Assembly: GCA_043228905.1 (NCBI GenBank)
Contig: JBHGNT010000009.1
Span: forward strand, 7,564,001 to 7,628,000
DNA: 64,000 nucleotides
Reading direction: 5' to 3'
From: Azolla caroliniana
Lineage: Eukaryota; Polypodiophyta
Below are positions 33,616-45,538 of the stretch, one piece after another. The translations under genes were made by a program, and so were the position numbers. The notes below the pieces were generated by a model. The model made no database searches. It saw nothing but the letters and a program-made list of their open reading frames with translations, and had not been told where the DNA came from. Within the stretch, counting starts at the first letter, position 1. The number at the start of each line of letters is the position of its first letter.

Positions 33616-35140
33616 ATGGCGCCCAATCGCATCACACGGTCTCGCCCACCTGCCCGACGCCCTGAGCCAGTCGAAGGAACTTCCAACTCGGCGGTTACTG
33701 ACCAATCTTTCCAGGAACTATCGGAGGCCCACCGGTTGCAATCCTCGCCACCCGATACCCAGTCGTGAGTTGATTCCGCACCGATCTCCCCGCCAAGCCC
33801 TCCAGAGGTCACCCAACCTGACCCTAACCATTTTCCGGCTTTACCTAAAGACCCGGATCTCAATACCATGCCTTACCCTTACCCACGATATACAGACGGC
33901 CCCGACGCGGAATCGCACACCCGTGCTTTCGTGTCCACATGGCAAGCCAACCACTCGACGCAGCGGTTATCGGCTGCCGAAATCAAGTCCTCCAAAATCG
34001 CGGAATTTGCTCTAACCCTCAATGGCCCGACTGGTCGATGGTATTCCCACCTTGACGTGGGGGAGGTCACAACGTTCCAGGATGTCCAAACAAAGTTTCT
34101 AGAATTATTTCACCGCGAAGTTCCGAAGCGCGAACTGCTCCGGCAGTTCTTTTCCATGAGCCAAGAACCTCACGAGACGGTCGCCCAGTTCACGATCCGG
34201 TTTCAAGATCTCTACTGACAACTGGCCGACGATGTCTCCACACATCACATTCCGGATACCTTCCTTTCCAGCCTACGGGAGCCTCTACGGACGACTCTCG
34301 CACTTACCAACTTCTCTAACCAGACAATCGAGCAATTCATCGCACACGTCCTCGCCATCGATCGGACACAACATAGCACGACTTTCTCCACGGGCTATTT
34401 GCAAAGCACCCTTCCTCAGGAGGACAATCGTTTCCGACAAGCCCTCCAATGCACAAGATGCTCGGTTTTGGGCCATCTGGCTCTCGAGTGCCCTCACCGG
34501 CTACATTGTCCAATCTGTCAGTCCGGATCTCACACGATCGAACAATGTGAATACAACATGCTCAACCGCACAACGACGGCTCCGGTTCGCTAGATTGAGC
34601 CTCGAAATACATACTCACGGTAGGACGAACGTCAATCCTACTGACATCGGGATAACGAGCGACCACGATCCCCGGATCGTCAACGCCGTGATGACGACTA
34701 CCGCCGCGACGACAAACGCAACCGCCATGACAACCGCAGGAGATCGGATGACCGCCGTGACCAATACCGTGATGACCAATATAGAGCAAACGACGAGTAT
34801 GACCGGTACGACGACGACCGGGATGAACGGTACGATCAACGGTATTCACGAAATGATAGAAGAAACTCTTACTGAGGTTCGCGGAACAATTGATGGCATA
34901 ATGACAATCGTCGTCGGGACCCTCCTCCAAACATACCGCACAACTCTCTTCCCCATAATGCACCACGGGCCAACACGCCTACACAAGCGGCCGGGAACCA
35001 CTCACACCCTCTCCCACACACTGAGCATGGTAACACCAGCAACTCAGCATCGATTACCTACTTTAAGTGTAACCAACCCGGCCACTACGCTACCCAATGC
35101 CCAACCACGGACCGCGGCAAGGCCCCGACCGTGAATATTA
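33616..35140 (+). pseudogene. Tat-2 gag
   Basis: The capsid-like domain starts at 33868 (MPYPYPRYTDGPDAESHTRA; HSTQRLSAAEIKSSKIAEFA; FLELFHREVPKRELLRQFFS). A stop at 34216-34218 interrupts it, and the frame continues with LREPLRTTLALTNFSNQTIE. Two knuckles are CTRCSVLGHLALEC and CPICQSGSHTIEQC (34450-34560). An Arg/Asp-rich tail with stops and frame changes follows to a third knuckle region near 35060 (YFKCNQPGHYATQC by frame). It is disabled. Confidence 0.85.
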
Positions 35141-36407
35141 TTATGGCTGATGTTCAACACGTCACTAAACGCAGCAAAACCCAGGACATCCAATGACAAG
35201 TACAACATGATGTCCGACAAGTAGCCAAGGAATGGATTGACGCCGCCAACAAAAGCAACGTGGAGCAGATGCACACAGAGATGCAGGACATGACCATCGG
35301 AGCACCACAACCTACAGGACCATCCACCGTGGCAGAAGATGACCATCTGTGGGACACCCTTACCAGTTCTAGGATCTCGCTGCCATTGCATAAGCTTTTA
35401 CCGCTTATATGCCACGCTTTCGGGATACCTTGGCTACGCTCACGACTAACGACAAATCAGCCGCACCCCCTATTAACCTGACAGAGTCAGGGACGGGCCC
35501 ACCCATCATGGATTCCTAGAATCCAGCCGTGAAAATCATGATTAAGGGACGCGACCTTCATAGATGCATAATCGATGGTGGCTCCGGCGTGAACCTCATC
35601 AGCGAGGCCACATGTCACAAACTCGGTCTGAACCAATGGGAACCTTGCCCCTTTTGGCTTCGGATGGCCGATATGCGATCGGTTCACCCCATAAGGTTAA
35701 TCTGCCACCTCAACGTCACGTTAGGAGGCCACATGTTCACTATCTTGGCAATCGTGTTACGCCTCGAAGCTCTGGGTGCCTACCCAATGCTGCTTGGACG
35801 ACCCTAGCTGCGCATAGCAAATATTAAGCAACATTGGTAGCGAAATATGATCTCTTTCCACTGGGGGAAGACCAAGGTACGGATAATAACAGAAGAATAC
35901 CTAACCACACCCCACAACACCATACCCTTATACACGGAAGGGGTACACATTCTCGTCGAGTTAGCCGACAATGAGGTGAATGAATTCCTGGAAGATCATC
36001 CCACTATCATACTCCTCTTCGAAATAGACGCCATCTCGGCCTTCGGCACACCCCTAGACGAGGATGTCACGGAAGATTCACTTCCCTAGGACGAGCCAGA
36101 TTCCACAACTATCGCGGAATTACGACACACTTGGGTCGCGTTTGAACGAGAACTCGCCATCTCCCAGCGAGTCAAAGCATCAACACTCGAGTCACTCAAC
36201 CTCGGCTCCGACGAGAACCCGCGTACACTAGAAATCGCTAACAACTTACCAACCGACGAACGATCAACCCTCATACGCCCGTTCACGGATTATCAGGATG
36301 TATTCGCATGGTCTTACACGGATATGAAAGGATTGGATCCCCAATATTACCAACACCAAATACACCTCCTGCCTGACTCTTGACCGGTCCAACGACGACG
36401 ATACCGT
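35141..36407 (+). pseudogene. Tat-2 protease region and connector
   Basis: The protease has CIIDGGSGVNLISEATCHKL (35555-35620) and PCPFWLRMADM; AYPMLLGRP ends in a stop at 35805. The connector includes VFAWSYTDMKGLDPQYYQHQ. Several stops are present. The domain order and the D-G-G active site match Tat-1. Confidence 0.85.
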
Positions 36408-37430
36408 ATGAACCCCAACTATGCGGCTAAGGTCAAAGAAGAGATCGACAAGCTCCTTCGAGTAGTTTTTATACAACCAGTAAAAAGAGCCACATGGTTA
36501 AGCCCAATCATCGTCGTCCCCAAGAAAAACGGGAAAATCCGTGTTTGCGTTGATTACCGCAAACTCAATGTCGCGACAATCATGGATGGGTTTCCTCTCC
36601 AATTCACGGATAGTGTCCTCGACATGGGGTCTGGTCATGAATGCTACAGTTTTCTCTATGGGCTCAGTGGCTATAACCAAATCAGAATGCACCCAAATGA
36701 TCAGGAGAAAACGACGTTTGTCACGGAATGGGGTGTCTTCGTGGCCGAGGTAATGATGTTCGGATTAAAAACGGCATCAGCCACATTCCAACACATCATC
36801 ACCGAGATTTTCAACGAGTATATCCCGGCATTCATGCAAGTTTTCCTCAACGAGCATCTGACCTAGTTACGTCTCTGTCTCGATCGATGTCGACAAGCTC
36901 AGTTGAGCTTAAATCCGGCCAAATGCGTGTTCTTGGTGACAAGCGGCAACCTGCTCGGGCACATAGTCAGTAAGGAAGGTATCGCCATGGACCCGGATAA
37001 AGTACAAGCCATTCTGAACGCTCCCGCGCCCTCTACCGCGAAGGTCCTCAACCGATTCCTAGGCCAAATCAGATGGCATAGCCGGATGTTACGACACCTG
37101 GCCGATTTCGCGACTCCATTGCATGTGGCTATGCATAGACTCCCATTTCAGTGGTCTTCAATAGAAGACGAGGCTTACCAATCCTTGAAGTTAATGCTCT
37201 CTTATGCCCTTGTTGTACAACCACCAATCTGGTCGGAACCTTTTCACGTCTTCGTAGACGCATCAGATATAGCCATCGGCAGCGCGCTCATGCAGCTCAC
37301 AACACCAAATTGGTACCGGCCAGTGTATTACGCTAGCCGACGACTCTCGGCCGCAGAGAAGAACTATTCAACAATTGAACGTGAGGCCCTCAGTATGGTC
37401 TATAGCATCAACAAATTCCGGCATTACCTC
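36408..37430 (+). pseudogene. Tat-2 reverse transcriptase and RNase H (first part)
   Basis: RT is open from MNPNYAAKVKEEIDKLLRVV through MMFGLKTASATFQ to QVFLN. There the catalytic loop is deleted: FLDD-FAVYS-type sequence is replaced by FLNEHLT and a stop (36856-36868). RT resumes with RLCLDRC and LSLNPAKCVFLVTSGNLLGH. RNase H begins FVDASDIAIGSALMQL and stops at NKFRHYL, where the inversion breakpoint lies. The reading frame after 37431 belongs to CV-1. Confidence 0.9.
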
Positions 37431-38084
37431 GATCAACAAGATCCGGCGATTGCGTCAAGGCGATCGTCCAGCCTCTGCCTATGCGGCGGATTTCCGCCAC
37501 TCGCTTCCGACATACCCTGGGATGATCAAGCACTAATGGAGCAGTTTCGCTATGGCCTACGAAATGATGTCAAAGATCTACTTCTAACCTTCCCCGAAGA
37601 ACCAAAGTCTCTTACGGAGGCAATCAGTCGAGCGGTCCGATGTGACAACCGCCTCTTCGAACGGCGTTCGAAACGTCAATTACAGATACCACGCGCTAGG
37701 CCGGAGCCCACTTACGCTGCAGTCGCGGCTAGACCATTTGCACGAGACATTCCTCAAGCAAATACTTCGACATCGATGGAGATCGATACCATGCATCGAC
37801 GCGGCCCGTTATCGGAAGAAGAAAAGCAACGACGACGTGCAAATCGATTATGTCTTTATTGCAGTGGACCAGGGCATATCGCAATCAATTGTCCCCATAG
37901 GCCAAGAAGACAGGTAAATCAAATTGTAGCCTGTACTAAACCCGAGTCAATTCTTCCCTTAGGAGTGTCTAATAGTATTAATAGTACTAATAGAGTGTTT
38001 GATAGTATTCATAGTACTGATAGCCCAAGTATCTCAAATCAATTTGAAATCCTTAGTCAATTAGATGAAGAGTTAAACGATTGA
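37431..38084 (+). pseudogene. CV-1 gag, C-terminal part
   Basis: The gag frame (RRLRQGDRPASAYAADFRH near 37445, then after a frameshift SDIPWDDQALMEQFRYGLRN) leads to one knuckle CLYCSGPGHIAINC near 37855. The stop is at 38082. The first part of the same gag is on the minus strand at 52602-53092. The apparent 393-codon frame starting in Tat-2 RNase H and ending here is a junction artefact of the inversion. Confidence 0.88.
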
Positions 38085-41000
38085 GTCCAGCCAAAATAGG
38101 AGCCGTTTGGTTGGACAGCAGCCCTAGATCTGTACAGCCCATTAGTGGTTCCATTCCTTCCAAGCAAGTTAGCAATGTGTTCCTAGCCCAAGTCATTGTT
38201 AGTACTAAAAGTACTCCCCCAATACCCGTCCTAGCACTTTTAGATTCCAGAGCTAATTCCTGTTTCATGGATCGAAATTTTGCCTAAACTTCTCAGATAT
38301 CCTTAAGAAAACTTCCTTGCCCCGCATCTGTAGTAGTCATTGATGGTCGTCCCATTACTTCCGGGAATATTATAGAAGAATCAGAACCCATTCAAGTTGT
38401 CCTAGGTAGTTTTGTGTGTGTAATATCATTTAATATAATTAGTAGTCCAGAGCATCCCATTGTCCTAGGATTACCTTGGTTTGAATTACATAATCCAGCC
38501 ATAGATTGGAGAACAAGAGAAGTCCAATATCGACCACCCTAAGAATCAACTCACCAAGTTTCGACCATTTCACTCCATCAACTACGCGAAGCAGGACCCA
38601 AGGAGGCAATGTTCCTATTTGCAATATCAGTACATCCTTCCAGCACTATTAAGAAGGACTCCTTAGTACAACTTCCAGCAAAATATCATCCTTATGCCGA
38701 TGTATTTGACAAGGTAAAAGCCGGTACCCTTCCTCATCATCGTCCCTATGACTGTCCCATCGATTTACAACCAGGAACCGAGCCACCATGGGGACCAATT
38801 TACAACTTGTCACCCACCGAGTTAGAAGTCCTTCGAGCCTACATAGAGGAGAACTTGGCAAGCGGGTTCATCCGCCATTCGAAATCTCCGGCCGGTGCAC
38901 CCATCTTCTTTGTCAAGAAGAAAGATGGCTCACTTCGTCTTGTCGTTGATTACCGCGGATTGAATAAAGTCACCATCCGGATTAGGTATGCACTTCCTCT
39001 TATATCAAGTCTTTTAGAGCGAGTTAATGGTGCCAAGTTTTTTACTAAAATCGACCTACGAGGAGCGTATAATCTAGTACGGATCCGACCGGGAGATGAG
39101 TGGAAGACCGCCTTTTGCATGCGGTATGGGCATTTCGAGTATACTGTTATGCCGTTTGGCCTAACCAATGCACCCACAGTCTTCCAACACATGGCAAATG
39201 ATATATTCAGAGACCTCTTGGATATCTGTTTGATCATTTATCTGGATGATCTGTTGATTTATTCGAAGACCTAGGAAGAGCACGATTCTCATGTACTATT
39301 AGTACTAAAGCGACTTCGGGAGAATGGTCTTTATGCCAAGCTAGAAAAATGTAGCTTTGACTGCAAGCAAGTGGAATTTCTAGGCTACGTCATCTCCTCA
39401 AAGGGCATCGCCATGGATCCAGCTAAAATCCAAACTGTACTAGAGTGGCAAATTCCACGGTCGGTACGAGATGTACAATGTTTTCTAGGTTTTGCTAACT
39501 TCTACCGTAAGTTTATACAGGATTACTCGAAGATTATTTTACCTCTCACACAACTTACGAAGAAGGGCCAAGCATTTCTTTGGTCCATAGAAGCAGATTT
39601 GGCTTTTCGGCATCTTAAGAAAGCCTTTACATCAGCACCGATTCTAGCTCATGTGGATACAAGCAAACCATTCATCATGGAGGCCGACGCATCAGATTTC
39701 GCCCTCGGTAGCATCCTTTCTCAATAAGGCGATAAAGAAGAGTTGCATCCGGTGGCTTTCCATTCGCGCAAATTCGATGTCGCAAAAATCAACTACGAAA
39801 TACATGACAAGGAGTTATTAGCCATCGTGGATTCATTTGTACAATGGCGGCATTTCTTAGAGGGCTCTCCACATCAGGTCATTGTCTTTAGCGATCATAA
39901 AAATCTTGCTTATTTTCAGAACGCTCGCGTACTAAATCGACGGCAAGCTCGGTGGGCGCAATTCCTCACGCGTTTCGACTTCAAAATCACATATCGACCG
40001 GGGAAGCAACAAGGAAAAGCAGATGCACTATCACGGCGCTCATATCTTGCACCTCGTCCTGGTGATGCAACATTTGATAATCAAAAGCAAGTAATCTTGG
40101 GACCAACACGATTGCACACGACGCGGATTTTTCACACCCTGATGGATTCACGGATTACCGATGACATACGTGCAACCTTGAAGACGGATAGTTTTGCTCA
40201 AGACATCCTGGCGCACATTGATACTTCTCGGGCATCCTGTTCTTAGTCTCAACAACCAGGTATTGACTACCGACAATTCGAATATCATGATGGTTTGTTA
40301 TTCTTTAAAAAGCGCGTATATGTCCCCGATTGCTCCTGTCGCCTTCAAATCGTCCAACATTGTCACGACACCCATACGGCGGGACATTTCGGTAGTACTA
40401 AGACGTTGGAGCTAGTGCAGCGATCTTTTTGGTGGCCCCACATGCGCCTTTTTGTCGACGACTACGTTCGGACCTGTGATGCTTGCTGCCGAGCAAAGAT
40501 GCCACGACACCATCCATATGGCTTGTTGGAACCTTTACCGATTCCAAGTAAGCCATGGAAGTCTATTTGTCTTGATTTTATCACAGATCTGCCGGTCTCG
40601 AAGGGGTTCGATGCTATCCTAACCGTCGTCGATCGATATACGAAGATGGCACATTTTGTGCCATGTACTAAAGCCATCACTAGCGAGGAAACCGCCGCTC
40701 TTGTTATGCGTGAGGTATTTCGGCATCATGGCCTCCCAGACAGTATTATCAGTGACCGAGGCCCGCAATTTGTCTCCAAATTTTGGCAGCATCTCTTCAA
40801 GATGCTCAAGGTCTCCTGCAACCTCTCCTCCGGCTACCATCCTCAGACCGACGGACAGGCGGAACGAACAAACCAAACGCTGGAGCAATATCTCCGGTAT
40901 TTCCTGAGTTATCAACAAGACGATTGGGCCGAGATTCTCCACTTTGCGGAGTTTGCGTATAATAATGCTATTCACTCCTCGACTCGGGTCTCCCCATTTT

Positions 41001-41653
41001 TCGCGTATACCGGTTTCCATCCTCGCTGGTCGGTGATCGACACTCCGGAGCTACCTACCAACCCTCGTGCCGAGGATCATTTGGAGAGGCTACGCAAGAT
41101 CCAGATGGATCTCTCTACTCACCTTCGTCATGCTCAACACCCACAGAAGACTTATGCGGATCGTCATCGGATTCCCTCCTCTTTTGCCATCGGAGATCGA
41201 GTATGGCTCTTACGTCGTCACATCAAGACTACTCGACCGTGCGACAAGTTGGATTATCGACGACTCGGTCCTTTCCGTATTACGGGGAAGATTAATGATG
41301 TCACCTTCCGCCTTGATCTCCCTCCGCAGATTCAGATACATCCGGTTTTCCATTGTTCTCTTCTTGAGCCTTATAAAGCAAACACCATTCCCGATCGTGT
41401 CACACCACTGCCGCCCCCGCTAGAGTTGGACGTCGGCCCGGAGTATGAAGTTGCTGCCATCCTCAATTCCAAACTTGTTCGCAAAAAACTTTATTACTTG
41501 GTCGATTGGCTCGGTTATAGTCCGAGCGAACGTACTTGGGAACCCATCGAGCATGTTGCCAATGCACAAGATCTTCTTGCTGATTTCCACCGACAATATC
41601 CGGAAAAACCCGGTCCGCAATTAGCGCCAACTCGTTCCACTCGTCGTCTTTAA
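38085..41653 (+). pseudogene. CV-1 pol: protease, RT, RNase H, integrase, chromodomain
   Basis: One colinear frame with a few in-frame stops (38285, 38540, 39272, 39724, 40244). Protease LLDSRANSCFMD: DSG is changed to [78 protein letters not shown]. RNase [37 protein letters not shown]. Integrase: HHCC (HCHDTHTAGHFG, CDACCRAK), D in CLDFITDLP, D in ISDRGPQF, E in [17 protein letters not shown]. The chromodomain is EYEVAAILNSKLVRKKLYYL plus VDWLGYSPSERTWEP. The wording of RT and integrase is closer to fungal/fish-type and Tcn1-like chromoviruses than to the usual plant Tekay, CRM or Reina (recalled from family knowledge, not a search). Confidence 0.9.
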
Positions 41654-41664
41654 GGGGGAGATAG

Positions 41665-42090
41665 TGTCATGATATGGCAAGACTCGAACCCATGACCTTA
41701 TGTTACATGGGTCGAGCTCTTACCATTAGACTATGAATTGTATTTTGTAGGATATTATTTTCATTTATGCTTTATCATAGAAAATTGATGTATATTCCAA
41801 ATCTCTCTGGAACATTCTAGAAGTTTCAGGATTATTCCTAAAAACACTATAAAAGGAGGCACAAGGCATTGTTTTGAACCAAATTGGTTCAACACCAGTC
41901 TTAAGCCTCTTAGTCGATTTGTACTTATCTTTCATATAATATAAGAGTTGTTGTCATCATCCTATTTCTCTCTCTCTCCTCTTCTCACTTCCTCTCTCTC
42001 GGGAATCTTACGCAGTCCCGTCCTCTTAGTACTAATAGTACTACTCTTCTTAGTACTAATTCCATCTCTGCTTTAGTATTATTCCTGACA
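41665..42090 (+). repeat. CV-1 3' LTR
   Basis: 426 bp, TGTCATGATATGG...TTCCTGACA, after AAGGGGGAG. Its partner at 53171-53596 is in reverse orientation, also 426 bp, with 7 differences by eye. It is flanked at 42091-42095 by CCAGC, the reverse complement of GCTGG at 53597-53601. Antisense tRNA-like boxes are at 41723-41733 (A) and 41680-41690 (B). Confidence 0.95.
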
Positions 42091-42419
42091 CCAGCTTCCA
42101 TGGGTTCGGGTTTACTTGCCACTTCTTACCTTCCAACATTGCCACTCGCACTGCCAACCACTAGCCATTGTCTGCCAAAGCACTTAAGTTTCCCCACAAA
42201 CGATACTCATTAGATGGGCACCTACCACGGATAATTTGTGCATCGCCCTCACCTACAAACCACCCAAACCAGACCCCCTCTTCTTCATTCAGCCTAGCTA
42301 GACCATCAACAACCTTAGCTATCAAACGGGTCACCTTTTCCATCTTGGCAATAAAACTAGTACTAACCAACCAAACCCTCCCTTCTTTCCCTTTTGAAAA
42401 CCTCCCAGTCTCTTACTGA
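42091..42419 (-). pseudogene. Host relic of CV-1, upstream part (non-LTR-like)
   Basis: The minus frame GLARLNEEEGVWFGWFVGEG, then a stop, then EGKKWQVNPNPWKL runs into the CV-1 target site. After undoing the inversion it continues in frame at 53602 as ESNCKLWIVDNKPICDL. On its own I cannot name this stretch. Its continuation carries a zf-RVT domain of plant LINE-type elements. Confidence 0.55.
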
Positions 42420-42589
42420 ACTAACATTGTACCCTACCATTTTCCCCCATGGCAAGTATTTATTCTGGCCAAGCATCATACCGTCATCGCTTCTAATCCT
42501 GGGTTGTGGGATATATATACATTATCTTGAAAATTTTGCAATCACTAATTTATCTCAGTAAAAATTAATATTCATAGAGTTCAAGGTTG

Positions 42590-42960
42590 AAACGTGAAAG
42601 TCACACATCAATATCAAATGACTATATCCAATCGACATATCATGTTTTGAGTTGTTATAAGCAAACTCCACTAAATAACAATAGTGTTCTAACCATTTAG
42701 TAGGGTTTTTTGCAACATAGACTTGAAGCACATCTTTAAGGATTTAATTGTCTTGTTCAGTTTGACCATTAAATTGAGGACGATTTGATAACCTCTTGGA
42801 CAAGGTAGTTTCTAACATTGAAAGAGCTAAGTACACAAATTGCTCGTAGAGCTTAGAATCTCTATCATTGACCATATCCAAGGATAAAACACAAAATCAA
42901 AATAGTTCATAAATGAACGAGAAGGTCAAAGTCAATCCACCCAATGTAAAGCTCTTTTAG
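42590..42960 (-). pseudogene. Gypsy integrase relic
   Basis: The minus strand reads RLSNRPQFNGQTEQDN, then LKDVLQVYVAKNPTKWLEHY and VEFAYNNSKHDMSIGYS, the end of a Ty3/gypsy integrase core. It is decayed, with stops and a frameshift, and its sequence type differs from CV-1 and Tat. Confidence 0.65.
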
Positions 42961-43584
42961 ACAACTTACGTTTTAAACAAAATGAATGTTGACATAATTG
43001 GGGGGATTTAGATGATATGTAGATGAATGATATTATGAAAGGTCCACAATAATGTGGGGTTATCTAAGAAACTTGTTGGTATATAATGTTTAGTGAAGAG
43101 AGGAGAATGTCTATTATTAAGGGCTTGCCATGCCAAAAACAATACTAAATAGAGAAAGGGAAATAATGAAAAGGAATTTTATTATAGAAAAGAAAAACAA
43201 GAGCCACAAGATTATGCTAAGTATTGGTTTTGAACCAAAGATTAATTTAGACTCTTAACACTAACCCAACATGTATTGGTATGGTCGAGAAAGTGTATTA
43301 CGTGCAAAAACAAGCGTGCTCGCAAGTAGTATTGTAGTCTTGCGAGTTACAAGCAAATGTTGTTGGCCAAGCAGGACGACTGAAGGTGTGAAAAGGGACA
43401 AGACATCAGGCACAGGAAAGTGGAACTAGCCAAAAGACCAATAAGGCACCAAACTCATGCTTCTTAGATATAGGAAGCATAGAGGCCTATATAAATATTG
43501 CGTGATCGAGAGAGCAGGGGGGTTGCAAGGATATTATTTTTAGGAAAGAAGTTTACAAAGAGAGAGGAGGACTTTAGAGGGACT
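42961..43584. other. No gene seen
   Basis: AT-rich DNA without recognisable coding or repeat structure. Confidence 0.4.
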
Positions 43585-43760
43585 AAGTGCTATACCGACA
43601 ATAATACCCGTTGCAGTTCCACCAGGTTTTGGAGGATAGCATCAAATTGCTCCGAGAGGACCTGACCGACGAATTCTACTCCCTCGCCTAGACAGACAAC
43701 GTTGTCATGAAGATAATGCTTCACGATGTCAAAACAATGTCAAAAATCTATTGAAAGAAA
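43585..43760 (+). pseudogene. Tat-3 ORF3 remnant
   Basis: The plus frame LEDSIKLLREDLTDEFYSLA matches the C-terminal part of Tat-2 ORF3 (DDTSIQTLREDLTEEYHTLA). It is followed 400 bp later by the Tat 3'-end motif GTCCCACAGGTGTGCTAGG and an LTR start at 44145. This is a third copy of the same ORF, heavily decayed. Confidence 0.6.
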
Positions 43761-44144
43761 TTTCCCATTTGGAGCTTATGACGAGGATCATGTAGGAATT
43801 TTCGATTCGTGAATCGGAGTTCAAAAGCCCAAGATACAACCTTCGGAAGGATTAATGCTACTCAGGATACAAATGTAATTATGTCAAAAGGGGGATTCGA
43901 AATTAAATAAGAGCGATTTTGTAATTTCTCAAATGTACAACAGACACATCCCGAACAAGTGGTTGAGTTCAACATCAAAGCAGATGACTCGTGGCAATCA
44001 CCAAGCATCTTGCACATTTTTTACGAAGAGTAATTCACAGGATTCTAAATTTTTTATGATGAGTTTTGTTTTCTATCCGTATTATTCTTTCAATTTTTTT
44101 CCGTGGGTTCGACGTGCGAGGCATTGTCCCACAGGTGTGCTAGG

Positions 44145-44690
44145 TGTTGACTAGGCAGGATGACTTGTTAGCCGGTCGATTACCTAGAGCCCAAGGGTCG
44201 GTGTTGGAGTCGACAATATTCGGCATCGATAATGCGAACAGAAGTCAGAAGGTTGGAAGGACAAAGATAGAATCAGAATATGAAAAGGATGATAATTAAG
44301 ATAATGTATTTTGGCAAGTATAAAATATAGTAAGTTAATTAGGATAGGTTGTTGTAGTTCTTGCCAAATAAGGCAAGTGTAACCTTGGAAGGGGGACTCT
44401 TGGATCACCTATAAAAAGGGATCGAGAGCACTGTAATTGTATCAGTCTATTTTGAGTAATATAAGTTTGGTTGTTTGAGTACCTGCTGTGTCGACTATAT
44501 TGTGTTGTAAGTTTTTCTATCTGTCTCTGTGTCGAATGTTCGAATATGGTGTTTGCTGCACAAATTATATTGCATCTAGTAGTTGATCATAAGTATATCA
44601 TAGTAACTAATCTAGGTGAAAGACTCCGGTCGACCAATCCATCTCTAGACCAGAATCTTTTGATAGAACGTTTGTAGTTGAACGTTTGAC
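44145..44690 (+). repeat. Tat-3 LTR (right end approximate)
   Basis: Starts TGTTGACTAGGC right after GTCCCACAGGTGTGCTAGG, the same 3'-end motif found before the Tat-1 and Tat-2 3' LTRs. It contains CCTATAAAAAGGG near 44410. The end is not sharply visible. An ORF3 remnant lies to its left and a gag to its right, so it may be shared by two tandem internal regions. Confidence 0.55.
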
Positions 44691-44982
44691 CTATTGTGTC
44701 TGTCGGCTACAGTAGTTACATCTGCTATATGCGGAGAACAAGGAGAATGGATGTCGTTCCGTAGACCGATTACAGATCAACCTGCAGAAAGCAGAAGACC
44801 ACGCACGAGATTAGAGAGCCGACATGCAGAAGGTGATGTTTCCGTTAGTTCGGAGATTGTCGAACAAGTCCAGCAAGAAGCTGAAGGGGAACTGAGAGCA
44901 CTTCTGATTTAACTACCAACAGTAGTTCGGACAAAGGGCAGTCCAACCAAAGGCATGTAATCGCAGTTTGTGGGAGGATACA

Positions 44983-45130
44983 ATGCCATATCCCTATCCT
45001 AAATATAATGATGAAGCCAATGCGGAAGTGCATGTGCACACATTTCTCATGACATGGCAAGCGAACCATGTTTCACAAAGATTGTAAGAAGCAGATGCCG
45101 GCAAATCCAAAATTGCCAAATTTGGATTAG
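44983..45130 (+). pseudogene. Tat-3 gag start
   Basis: MPYPYPKYNDEANAEVHVHT and MTWQANHVSQRL, a stop, then AGKSKIAKFGLAL, closely like Tat-1 and Tat-2 gag. It is cut at 45134 by the CV-2 LTR. Confidence 0.8.
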
Positions 45131-45133
45131 CGC

Positions 45134-45206
45134 TATTAGGAATAGTGCTGAGACAGAGAAGAAATTAGTACTAAGAGATGAATATTAGTACTAAGAAGGT
45201 GTAGAA

Positions 45207-45242
<36 letters not shown>

Positions 45243-45538
45243 TGATGATGACAACGATATATTATGTGAAAAGTATTTACAAGGATGGCTAGGAGGCTTA
45301 AGATTGGCGTTGAACCGATTTGGTTCGAAATAATGCCTTGTGCCTCCTTTTATAGTGTTCTCAGGAGAACTCCTGAAGTTTCTAGAATCTTCTAGAGAAA
45401 TCTGGAATATACATCAATTTTCTATAGTAAAACCTAAATGAAAATAATATCCTTCGTATTACAACATATAGTCTAATAGTCAAGAGCTTAACCCATGTAA
45501 CATAAGGTCATGGGTTCGAGTCTTGCCATATCATGACA
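45134..45538 (-). repeat. CV-2 3' LTR
   Basis: Homologous to the CV-1 LTRs, with one end changed from TGTCAGG to TATTAGG. It contains a (GA)n tract at 45211-45240 and the tRNA-like boxes near 45470-45528. Confidence 0.85.

Larger units (their letters stand above)
33042..37430 (+). mobile_element. Tat-2 retrotransposon, left (5') half
   Basis: 5' LTR, gag, protease, RT and RNase H up to FRHYL, then an abrupt switch at 37430/37431 into CV-1 gag. The remainder of Tat-2 (from RKFTFLVDHSALLYLVNK) starts at 52599 and runs leftward to the 3' LTR at 46894. The target duplication is GCCTT at 33037-33041, with its reverse complement AAGGC at 46889-46893. Confidence 0.92.

Noticed and set aside
34232-35134. 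300-codon Thr/Met-rich frame
   Set aside because: It is an out-of-frame reading over Tat-2 gag; the zinc knuckles are in another frame.
36903-38084. A 393-codon frame joining RNase H to a gag zinc knuckle, looking like a new fusion protein
   Set aside because: The switch at 37430/37431 is the inversion breakpoint; the two parts belong to Tat-2 and CV-1.
44694-44912. 72-codon frame as a small gene
   Set aside because: It is leader sequence of the Tat-3 relic, with no motif of its own.
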